In this document: piece by piece, positions 25,641 to 33,349 of the stretch
Numbering within the stretch: position 1 is the first letter of the stretch
Layout of the letters: the number at the start of each line of letters is the position of its first letter
From: Bog-950 sp046329535
Lineage (GTDB): Bacteria > Bacteroidota > Bacteroidia > Chitinophagales > LD1
Direction: 5' to 3'
DNA: 64,000 bases
NCBI GenBank assembly: GCA_046329535.1
Contig: JAXLUN010000011.1
Location: 1-64,000, forward strand
Position numbers and translations under genes: made by a program
Notes under the pieces: generated by a model
Seen by the model: the letters and a program-made list of their open reading frames with translations, nothing else
Database searches by the model: none
What the model was told of the DNA's origin: nothing

Positions 25641-27296
25641 CTATAATTCAAAAATAACAGTATCTGAATGTGTATACCAATTTTCATAATGCTTTTGAAA
25701 CTTATCCTCTATTGGATTGCGTTTGATTTTCATAGTAGGAGTTAACATCCCGTTTTCAATGGTCCAATCTTCCTTTATAACTACTAATTTTTGTATGCGC
25801 TCATGTTTCTCCAAGTCCGAATTAATACTGAAAAGAGTTTCAGATAAGTTGGTCTGTAATTCAGTCGCGTTTTTAGTTTTACCATCTGCTGATAAAACAA
25901 CCAAAGCAATAGGCTGAGGCAGGGACGCTCCTACAACACAAATCTGTTCAATAAACTGATTTTTGGATAACTTCATTTCTATGGGCGCGGGAGCCACATA
26001 TTTACCTTTATCGGTTTTAAAAATTTCCTTAACACGTCCGGTAATTTTCAAAAATCCATCTTCATCTACTGTACCTCTGTCGCCCGTATGCAACCAACCA
26101 TCTTTTAAAGTTTCTGCTGTCATTTCAGGTTCTTTATAATATCCCAACATGTTGCATGGAACTTTAACCAGAATTTCTCCAGCCTCTGTATACTTTATCT
26201 CGGCACCGGGCATCGGGATTCCTTGTGTGCCAATTTTGAAGTTAGGCTTCTTATTTACGTGTGAAATGGCACAGTTCTCTGTCATGCCATAGACTTCTTC
26301 AATTTCTACCCCCAATTTGGCCCACCAACTGACGAGTGAAGGAGATATAGGAGCGGCACCTGATATATAGTGTTTACCACTATTGAGCCCCAGCCCCTTC
26401 TTAATTTTACCACGAATAATATTTTTGATAATGGGGATGGATAGAAGAATATCAAGTTTCTTTTGTGGTAACTTAGCTAATATGCCCATCTGAAACTTGG
26501 TCCAGATACGTGGTACGGCCAGAAAAATAGTAGGCTGTGCTTCTGCCAGGTTAGCAACAAAGCTATCCAGACTCTCAGCAAACCAAATTTCACTGTTACA
26601 ATACAAGCCTGCCATTTCAATAATCAAACGCTCGGCTATATGGGATAATGGGAGGTAAGAGAATAACCTATCTTCCCCTTCCTTGATACCGAATTCACGA
26701 ATGCCTGTACCGATGGCATAAGCAAAGCTGAAAAATGAATGAACCACGCCTTTGGGGTTTCCTGTGGTACCTGATGTATAAATGATAGTCATTACATCAT
26801 CTAACGTCCTATTTGGGTTACCGATGAGTGGCGCCTGTTCTTTTACCAAGTCTTCCCAATATTGAAATCCATCTTGTTTAGGTCCATACCAGGGGAAACT
26901 GATACAGTTTACTTCAGGTGTTAAGCCTGCTTTCATGAAATTCCAATCATCCAACTTTCCGACAAAAAGAATTTTGGCCTCGCTGTGTTTTAAAACATAG
27001 TTCAAAGTTTCGGCCCCAACATTAGGATAAACAGGAACAGAGATATGCCCCGCCATCATAATAGCCAAATCTGCAATCAGCCAATGCGCACAGTTTTTGG
27101 AAACCAGCGCTATTTTAGATTGTGGAGGAAGGTTATAGGATTGCAGAACTGCTGCCATTTTTCTTACCTCATTGGCCGCTTGTTTAACCGTAAAATCCTT
27201 CCACTTGCCTTGAAAAGGCTGGCGCATGAAAATCTTATCAGGAGTTTTCTGTTCCCATTCATATAACTTTTCAAGAGGTGTTTTAAGATTTTGCAT
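25641..27296 (-). CDS. Long-chain acyl-CoA synthetase (AMP-forming)
   Basis: 551 residues of the ANL superfamily. It activates a fatty acid with ATP to acyl-AMP and then acyl-CoA. Motifs: TIIYTSGTTGNPKGVVHS (P-loop), EVYGMTENCAISHVN, GWLHTGDRGTVDEDGFLKITGRVKEIFKTDKGKYVAP (hinge region) and a C-terminal Lys in PTMKIKRNPIE. It resembles FAA/ACSL-type bacterial long-chain ligases. It is translated 11 bases after the HACD-type dehydratase gene, so the two form an operon. This supports a role in making or elongating acyl-CoA substrates for that enzyme. Confidence 0.93.
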   Translation of the reverse strand: MQNLKTPLEKLYEWEQKTPDKIFMRQPFQGKWKDFTVKQAANEVRKMAAVLQSYNLPPQSKIALVSKNCAHWLIADLAIMMAGHISVPVYPNVGAETLNYVLKHSEAKILFVGKLDDWNFMKAGLTPEVNCISFPWYGPKQDGFQYWEDLVKEQAPLIGNPNRTLDDVMTIIYTSGTTGNPKGVVHSFFSFAYAIGTGIREFGIKEGEDRLFSYLPLSHIAERLIIEMAGLYCNSEIWFAESLDSFVANLAEAQPTIFLAVPRIWTKFQMGILAKLPQKKLDILLSIPIIKNIIRGKIKKGLGLNSGKHYISGAAPISPSLVSWWAKLGVEIEEVYGMTENCAISHVNKKPNFKIGTQGIPMPGAEIKYTEAGEILVKVPCNMLGYYKEPEMTAETLKDGWLHTGDRGTVDEDGFLKITGRVKEIFKTDKGKYVAPAPIEMKLSKNQFIEQICVVGASLPQPIALVVLSADGKTKNATELQTNLSETLFSINSDLEKHERIQKLVVIKEDWTIENGMLTPTMKIKRNPIEDKFQKHYENWYTHSDTVIFEL

Positions 27297-27307
27297 ATAA
27301 ATAAAGA

Positions 27308-27898
27308 TTAGACTTTTGCTTTACGTTGCCTCCACATATAACCATACAGTACGGGAAAATAATAGATATAGGCAATTAGGGTTATGCCAATAACTAGAGT
27401 GTATAAGTTTAATGTAATACCCTGCTCAAAAATTGGCGTTCCAAAAATCAGCCACTCACCGGTAACTCCCAATGGGTAAAGGATGATAAAGAATGAATAA
27501 CGCATCCACAATAGCCATCTTGGTTCACGATTGAAAAGCAATAGAAAGTAATAAGAGTAACGAACAATTTCAGTAATACTCCAAGCAATTGCAACAATAA
27601 TAAACCCTATGTGAGTCAAAGCGAGTAATGGTTCGTGATGCCTGAATAAATTGATGAGGACGAGAACAAATATTCTGGAAAAAACCTGAGCCGCAGTGGA
27701 TATTATTGGTGACTTAACCCATTTTAAAATAGTATGCACTACTTCGAGCAGAGCCATGCCTTGAGCAATATTGAGCAATACTATACCAATATCGGTTAAC
27801 TCAAAAGAGGAAAATAAAAATTGCAATAGAAAAAGACTCCAAAAGATGAACGCGGATAGGTTATAAACAGCCAAATAATAACGTACAAATTGTTTCAT
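27308..27898 (-). CDS. 3-hydroxyacyl-CoA dehydratase of the eukaryotic HACD/PTPLA (Phs1) family
   Basis: 196 residues, polytopic with about six hydrophobic segments. The family signature is strong: YYLAVYNLSAFIFW, AQGMALLEVVHTILKWVKS, TAAQVFSRIFVL, ITEIVRYSYYFLLLF and LLWMRYSFFIILYPLGVTGE. The last segment holds the Tyr (141) and Glu (148) that correspond, at the same spacing of seven, to the catalytic Tyr and Glu of yeast Phs1. In eukaryotes this enzyme removes water from 3-hydroxyacyl-CoA during very-long-chain fatty-acid elongation. Bacterial homologues exist but are little studied. The operon with an acyl-CoA synthetase favours an acyl-CoA substrate here. No ketoacyl synthase or reductase is adjacent. 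Confidence 0.88.
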   Translation of the reverse strand: MKQFVRYYLAVYNLSAFIFWSLFLLQFLFSSFELTDIGIVLLNIAQGMALLEVVHTILKWVKSPIISTAAQVFSRIFVLVLINLFRHHEPLLALTHIGFIIVAIAWSITEIVRYSYYFLLLFNREPRWLLWMRYSFFIILYPLGVTGEWLIFGTPIFEQGITLNLYTLVIGITLIAYIYYFPVLYGYMWRQRKAKV

Positions 27899-27902
27899 GG
27901 CT

Positions 27903-27935
27903 GAAATATAAAAGGAAATGGCAATTACAATTGCC
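27903..27935 (-). promoter_or_regulatory. Putative promoter with palindromic operator for the HACD-acyl-CoA synthetase operon
   Basis: On the minus strand, TTG (27930-27928) and TATATTTC (27910-27903) spaced by 17 bases give a near-consensus promoter, the -7 box ending five bases before the ATG at 27898. The -33 region lies inside the 16-base palindrome GGCAATT-AC-AATTGCC (27920-27935). A regulator binding there would block the polymerase. Alternatively it is only a weak hairpin after the upstream gene. Confidence 0.45.
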
Positions 27936-27965
27936 TGACCGCAAAGCTATTTCGGTATTCTGCAA

Positions 27966-28448
27966 TCAGGGTATATGCACGGTATATTTGACACGGGTTT
28001 CACAATTTTTGATGGAACCTTCACCAATCAGCCATTTTCTTTTTTTATCGAACATGTTGTAGTTCTTTTCAGCAAAATACTGCATGTATACGTCCGCAAA
28101 TTTTATCTCACTGCCGTCAATAGCTTTGGTAGAAAAGATATCAATCAGCAGTTCCCCTAGTTTTTCTTCTCCAGTATAGGCATTTACTTTAGGCTTTTGA
28201 TTCACGCGGATAGTGGCATAAACAGGTGCATCTTTAGCAATCACCACCACTCCGTTTACAATTACATCTTTTTGCACCTTCATGGCTACCGGAGTTCCTG
28301 GTTTATCATCTAGTGTAACCATACCGGTTAGTTCAACCACTACGACAGTTCCATATTGAATAGCGATATCTTGTGGGTAAGTAAAAGATAAAAGACAAAT
28401 TAGAACGAATACAAGCGCTGATGCAGTGAATATTCTTAGGGTTTTCAT
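27966..28448 (-). CDS. Exported beta-rich protein, unknown function
   Basis: 160 residues with a signal peptide or N-terminal anchor (ASALVFVLICLLSF). The mature part is mostly beta with repeated valine-rich strands (GTVVVVELTGMVTLDDKPGT, DVIVNGVVVIAKDAPVYATI) and a segment LLIDIFSTKAIDGSEIKFAD that recurs in Bacteroidota envelope proteins. I cannot name the family. It is upstream of the HACD operon on the same strand, 67 bases away, with its own good promoter. Confidence 0.75.
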   Translation of the reverse strand: MKTLRIFTASALVFVLICLLSFTYPQDIAIQYGTVVVVELTGMVTLDDKPGTPVAMKVQKDVIVNGVVVIAKDAPVYATIRVNQKPKVNAYTGEEKLGELLIDIFSTKAIDGSEIKFADVYMQYFAEKNYNMFDKKRKWLIGEGSIKNCETRVKYTVHIP

Positions 28449-28488
28449 AGAAAATATTTTACAGTATTTTATACTAGCTTTTACAGGA

Positions 28489-28519
28489 CAAAAGTAAAGT
28501 GCATTTACAATTCAAACAA
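28489..28519 (-). promoter_or_regulatory. Promoter of the beta-rich exported protein gene
   Basis: Minus strand TTG (28519-28517), 20-base spacer, TACTTTTG (28496-28489), a perfect TAnnTTTG box 41 bases before the ATG at 28448. Confidence 0.7.
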
Positions 28520-28591
28520 GCTCTTCGTAAATAAGATTGCACAATATTTATCGCATTCGTTCATTATGTTACATTGTATTTTATTTACTCT

Positions 28592-31500
28592 GTGATTAGA
28601 AGATTCTCCTTTGCTTTTGTCCTTCTTTTGCTTTGGGCCAATCAGGTGCTGGCCCAGGGGCTTAGTAATATCCGTTACAGAAGTTATGTAATGCAGGGGG
28701 ATACCATGCTTTTGGATAGTCTGAGTATTGTCCCCAATTCCATGTCCATTCGAAGTATTAACGGGGATTTGATTGATACCTCTGCATATTCTGTTAAATT
28801 TTTCGAGTCCAAAGTGATTTGGAAAAACAAGCCGATATCAGATTCAGTGAAAATATTTTACAGAGTTTATCCATTTGCTTTAGCCCACACAACATACAAC
28901 AAAAGTTATCAAAGATATGTAGATGCCACCTCTAACTCGCTTCTGCAGCCCTATGTATACACCGCTGATGAGGCTGAGAATAAGTGGATTGATTTTGGCA
29001 GTCTGGATTACAATGGCGTGTTTGCACGGGGAATTTCCTTTGGCAGTAATCAAAGTGTAGTTCTCAACTCGCTCTTTAATTTGCAACTAAGTGGCATGCT
29101 TACTAAAGATTTGGAGATTACAGCCGCTGTGACCGATAACAATATTCCAATTCAACCAGAAGGGAACACCCAGCAAATACAGGAGTTTGATAAAATATTT
29201 ATACAGCTTCGAAAGGATAAACACAAGCTTATTGTGGGTGACTTTGATTTGTATAATCCAGAGCGAGAATACTTCATGAAGTTTTCCAAAAAGTATCAGG
29301 GAGGATACTATAGTGGGTCTATTGATGTGAAGAAAACAGGAGTCTTTAAAATTGGTGCAGCGGGTGGTATTTCGCGTGGGAAATTTTCTCGTAATACACT
29401 CGTTGTTTCAGAAGGCAATCAAGGGCCCTATAAGCTACTTGGGGCCAGCGGAGAAACTTTTATCGTGATATTGGCTAACACGGAAGATGTTTTTATCAAT
29501 GGTGTTAAGATGGAACGCGGGGCGGACCGCGACTATGTGATTGATTATAACCTTGGTGAAATTACTTTTATGCCGCGAAGGATTATTACTAAGGATCTTC
29601 GGGTACTGGTAGAGTTTGAATATAGCGAACGAAATTATTTGCGCTCTGCGGCTTTCCTGAATACTGAGTTTAACTCCAAGAAAGCAGATGTTCATTTTAA
29701 CCTTTATACCGAGCAGGATAGTAAAGGGCAGAATATTCAGCAAAGTTTGAATGCCGATAAAAAACTGTTTTTAACTACAATAGGCGATAGCCTGCAAAAC
29801 GCCCTCTACAAGGGTTGGGATAGTGTAGGCTATGATGTTAACCGTATCCTTTATCGTCTGGTTCCGGACTCACTGGGGTTTGATTCGGTGTTTGTATACT
29901 CAACTGACACATCGGTAGCCAAGTATGCTGTGAATTTTTCTTTTGTAGGGGAAGGTCGTGGCGATTATATAGCAGCTTCCTCTACTGCCAATGGCAGAGT
30001 TTATGAATGGATATCTCCTTATGTAGATAGCAGTGGAATATATCGACAAGGTTCTTATGTGCCCTATATTTATCTGGTTACACCCAAGTATCAGCAGCTA
30101 TACACGCTAGGCACAGATATTAGATTGGATCAAAATAATACCATAACGGCTGAGCTAGCTATGAGTAATACAGATAATAACATGTATTCTAAAAAGGATG
30201 ATAAAGATAATCTGGGCTTTGCTCTAAGGGCGGCTTACAAAGGAACAGTAATCACTAAATCAGATTCAGTTGGCATGAAAAATCAGCGTATTACTTATGA
30301 TATCAATTATGAGTTTTTACAAAATCGGTTTAATACCATAGAACGATACCGAAACATTGAGTTTAACCGAGACTGGAATATCGGAACTCAGGTAAAGAGA
30401 TACAATGAGCATTTAGCGGTTGCTAATATAGGCTATGTATGGGGAGGGTTAGGAAATGTCAGCTATCGTTTTAAAACCTTTATTCAGGATTCGTTTTACC
30501 AGGGTTTTGAGAATGGGCTGAATGGAAATTTTAGTACGAAAGGATTCAATATTCAGTTTACTAACAGTTATCTCCACTCTTCGTCAGTCATACTTCGCTC
30601 AGATTATGTTCGCCCCAAGGCAGATTTTTATTATGCTTCTGGAAGAACAAAAGGATGGACGATAGGAGCTCTTTTCGACCATGAGATAAATATGTTAAAG
30701 AACAAAGGAGCAGACTCATTATCCGCCACCAGTTTTCTATGGCAGAATTATAAGGTATATGCAACTAATCCAGACTCGTCACAAAATCGCTTTGGTTTTG
30801 AATTTGTTGTTCGGAATGAACATCATGTAAAAGGTAATGGGTTTGATAAAGCTCATTTTATGGGACAAACTGTTAATCTTACCGGTCAGGTAAATACTTT
30901 TAAAAACCAGATCATTAACTATAGTTTAACCTACAGACATGCCAAAGAGTTAGATACTTTAAATACAACACAACCAGAGCATTTTTATCTGGGTAGAATT
31001 GACTATAACATAACTATATTGAAAGGATTTCTACGTTCCACCACTTTGTACGAGGTGGGAAGTGGTCGTCAGCAAAAAGTGCAGCTAAATTATCAACGCT
31101 CACCAACCAATCAGGGTGATTTTATATGGTTGGGTGATTTGAATGAGAATGGAGTGCAGGATGTGAATGAGTTTGGCCCCAAAACAGGGATTGATACTGT
31201 AACGTATGCACGCGTATTTATTAATACCCCTGAGTTTATCTCGGTGAACACCACACAACTAAATCAGGTGCTCAACATTAATCCGGCAGCTATCTGGAAG
31301 AACAAAAAGGGAATTAGAAAAGTAGTTTCTATGTTTAGTGTTTTTGCGAGTGTATCGCTAACTAAAAAGACCTTTTCTTCAAAGAATAAGCGAGTTGGAG
31401 AGTATTTTAATCCGTTCCCCTTAGCCAGGCAAGATAGTCTTTTGGTGGCCACTGCTATCAGTAGCAGAAATACACTCTATTTCAATCGTCTGGATCCCAA

Positions 31501-32128
31501 ATACGGAGCACAATTTGATTTTAATTATTCCCGAAACAGAACATTGCTGACTACCGGTTTTGAGAATCGAACTATCCAATCGCAAGGATTAAGTGTACGT
31601 TGGAACATTTTCAAATCATTCAATATTGTATCTGCTTATACAAATGGCATGAAAGCGAATGAATCTGACTTTTATAACAATTTGCGATATCATTTTACCT
31701 ACAACGATGCCTCTGCTGATTTAAGTTATCAGTTTAAAACCTTCCTGCGCATTTCCGCCAAATATGACTTTTCGAGTAAAGTGAACCCAACGGATACTGT
31801 TGGAAAGCAAACGGCACAGGTTCATAAAGTGACCCTATTAGCTCGATATAATCGTCTTAATAAGAACACTATAGACGCTAACCTATCTTACGCTACTATT
31901 TTGTATAATGATAAGGGTTACAGAAATGAACAGTTAGAATATGCAATGCTTGAGGGCTTGCGAAACGGAAATAATCTAATTTGGAGCTTGAGTTATTCTC
32001 AAAACCTCGGTAACAACATCCAGCTAACACTTAGTTATGATGGCAGAATGACCGGATTTTCTTCCGGTGATAAATCAACTTTAAAGCCTGTTCATACCGG
32101 CCGGGCGGAGATAAGAGCTATGTTCTAG
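28592..32128 (+). CDS. Very large outer-membrane beta-barrel protein, unknown function
   Basis: About 1,178 residues from a GTG at 28592. A TTG six codons earlier (28574) is in frame but gives a poorer signal peptide. Residues 1-23 form the signal peptide (FAFVLLLLWANQVLAQG). The N-terminal third has beta-sandwich character and includes GEITFMPRRIITKDLRVLVEFEYSERNY. The remainder consists of long runs of amphipathic strands separated by Asn/Asp turns and ends in Phe (EIRAMF), as for an outer-membrane barrel. WLGDLNENGVQDVNEFGP, about residue 845, has the spacing of an EF-hand-like calcium loop. FVGEGRGDY is another family-like patch. Such proteins are widespread in Bacteroidota with no assigned role. 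A perfect hairpin terminator follows. Confidence 0.8.
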   Translation: MIRRFSFAFVLLLLWANQVLAQGLSNIRYRSYVMQGDTMLLDSLSIVPNSMSIRSINGDLIDTSAYSVKFFESKVIWKNKPISDSVKIFYRVYPFALAHTTYNKSYQRYVDATSNSLLQPYVYTADEAENKWIDFGSLDYNGVFARGISFGSNQSVVLNSLFNLQLSGMLTKDLEITAAVTDNNIPIQPEGNTQQIQEFDKIFIQLRKDKHKLIVGDFDLYNPEREYFMKFSKKYQGGYYSGSIDVKKTGVFKIGAAGGISRGKFSRNTLVVSEGNQGPYKLLGASGETFIVILANTEDVFINGVKMERGADRDYVIDYNLGEITFMPRRIITKDLRVLVEFEYSERNYLRSAAFLNTEFNSKKADVHFNLYTEQDSKGQNIQQSLNADKKLFLTTIGDSLQNALYKGWDSVGYDVNRILYRLVPDSLGFDSVFVYSTDTSVAKYAVNFSFVGEGRGDYIAASSTANGRVYEWISPYVDSSGIYRQGSYVPYIYLVTPKYQQLYTLGTDIRLDQNNTITAELAMSNTDNNMYSKKDDKDNLGFALRAAYKGTVITKSDSVGMKNQRITYDINYEFLQNRFNTIERYRNIEFNRDWNIGTQVKRYNEHLAVANIGYVWGGLGNVSYRFKTFIQDSFYQGFENGLNGNFSTKGFNIQFTNSYLHSSSVILRSDYVRPKADFYYASGRTKGWTIGALFDHEINMLKNKGADSLSATSFLWQNYKVYATNPDSSQNRFGFEFVVRNEHHVKGNGFDKAHFMGQTVNLTGQVNTFKNQIINYSLTYRHAKELDTLNTTQPEHFYLGRIDYNITILKGFLRSTTLYEVGSGRQQKVQLNYQRSPTNQGDFIWLGDLNENGVQDVNEFGPKTGIDTVTYARVFINTPEFISVNTTQLNQVLNINPAAIWKNKKGIRKVVSMFSVFASVSLTKKTFSSKNKRVGEYFNPFPLARQDSLLVATAISSRNTLYFNRLDPKYGAQFDFNYSRNRTLLTTGFENRTIQSQGLSVRWNIFKSFNIVSAYTNGMKANESDFYNNLRYHFTYNDASADLSYQFKTFLRISAKYDFSSKVNPTDTVGKQTAQVHKVTLLARYNRLNKNTIDANLSYATILYNDKGYRNEQLEYAMLEGLRNGNNLIWSLSYSQNLGNNIQLTLSYDGRMTGFSSGDKSTLKPVHTGRAEIRAMF

Positions 32129-32135
32129 GGCAAAT

Positions 32136-32167
32136 AAAAACGCATCCTGTAATGAGGATGCGTTTTT
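32136..32167. terminator. Bidirectional intrinsic terminator
   Basis: Perfect 13-bp stem AAAAACGCATCCT (32136-32148) with 32155-32167, 6-base loop, A-run before and T-run after. It serves the large barrel gene and the convergent coiled-coil gene. Confidence 0.9.
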
Positions 32168-32188
32168 TATTTGTAGCGTTAGCTTTGT

Positions 32189-33112
32189 TTATTTCAAAGC
32201 AACCTGTCCTTGGCCTATCAGGTATCCGCTTTGATAAACTTCAACTTTGTAAGTTCCGGCATCTTTAACATTCTGACTCCAGTAAACTACAACCTTTTTG
32301 TTACTTTGTGTCCAATCAAAATCGGCCTTTTTAGTGAACTGAACGTTGTCTCCGCTATCAGCCATTTTAAATGTTCCTGAACCTTGGTCTGCTACAGAAA
32401 TAGTTTCTCCTTTAGGATTGATAATTCTTACATATAAACTCAGGTTCCCAGATTCAAGCACTTTGTTATCACCTGTTTCAAATGAAATTTTTAAGCTTTC
32501 AAGTTGTTTAACACGGTTAACATCCACTTCTTTTCCATTGCCTTTCTTCTTAATACCTAATACTTCAATATTTCTTAACTGCAATAAAGAACCTAATTCA
32601 ACTTTTTTGTTCTTTACAGCTAAATCCTGATTTAATGCAGCAGTAGTTTGCTTTTCTGCGTTCAGGTCGGTAGATAGCTGCTGGTTTTCATTGGTCAAAG
32701 CTTGCTTTTCAGCAGTCAGCTTTTCAATTTGCTCCTTCATTGCTACTATCGATTGTTCATATTGAGCAATCATTTCCTTGGCCTTAGCTAACTCATTGCT
32801 CGTCATCTTGCCCTTCGCAAACAAGCCAGAAATTGTCTTTTTCTGATTTTCAATTTCCTCTTGTTTTGCTGTAATTACGCTATCTAACTCCGCATTCTTC
32901 CCTTTAAACGCTTCCAATTCCATTTTCTTAGCATCCAACGTGTCAGTTAGAGATTTGAAGTCGTTTTCGAGTGCTATTTTCTGATCACCCAGATCTTTCT
33001 TTGCTTTGTTTTCAGAGTATAACAGGTAAAGTGCCACTCCATTAATAAGCAGCAAAAGTGCAATAATGGCAATGTATACCTTCTTATTTCCTCCGCCTTG
33101 ATTGTTTTCCAT
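32189..33112 (-). CDS. Membrane-anchored coiled-coil protein, unknown function
   Basis: 307 residues. A short cytoplasmic Gly/Asn tail precedes one membrane span (VYIAIIALLLLINGVALYLL, about 12-31). A long coiled coil (about 35-170, Lys/Glu/Gln-rich heptads) projects into the periplasm. A beta-sandwich follows at about 175-307, including SLYVRIINPKGETIS, VVVYWSQNVKDAGTYKVEVYQSGYLIGQGQV. The C-domain looks Ig-like. This architecture recurs in Bacteroidota as hypothetical proteins, and an envelope-spanning adaptor role is only a guess. It has a textbook promoter. Confidence 0.82.
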   Translation of the reverse strand: MENNQGGGNKKVYIAIIALLLLINGVALYLLYSENKAKKDLGDQKIALENDFKSLTDTLDAKKMELEAFKGKNAELDSVITAKQEEIENQKKTISGLFAKGKMTSNELAKAKEMIAQYEQSIVAMKEQIEKLTAEKQALTNENQQLSTDLNAEKQTTAALNQDLAVKNKKVELGSLLQLRNIEVLGIKKKGNGKEVDVNRVKQLESLKISFETGDNKVLESGNLSLYVRIINPKGETISVADQGSGTFKMADSGDNVQFTKKADFDWTQSNKKVVVYWSQNVKDAGTYKVEVYQSGYLIGQGQVALK

Positions 33113-33143
33113 TTTTTTGTTTTTTGGTTGGTTAAATGTAATA

Positions 33144-33173
33144 CAAATGTAGTCTACTTCACCTTTTTTTCAA
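33144..33173 (-). promoter_or_regulatory. Promoter of the coiled-coil protein gene
   Basis: Minus strand TTG (33173-33171), 19-base spacer, TACATTTG (33151-33144), one of the best consensus matches in the window; 31 bases to the ATG at 33112. Confidence 0.75.
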
Positions 33174-33349
33174 GTCTGGTTATATACACCTAATAACGTT
33201 AGCGGTGGCAAGTGTTGTGTCTTTTAGTCAAAAAAAGCGCGAATATTCTGCTGAATATCATCGCCTTTGCAAAGTTGGTATTTAAGAATATTTTTAGCGC
33301 TCTTGATTAAGAACCCAAAAAGTAACAAATACAAGTAAGACGTAAAAAT

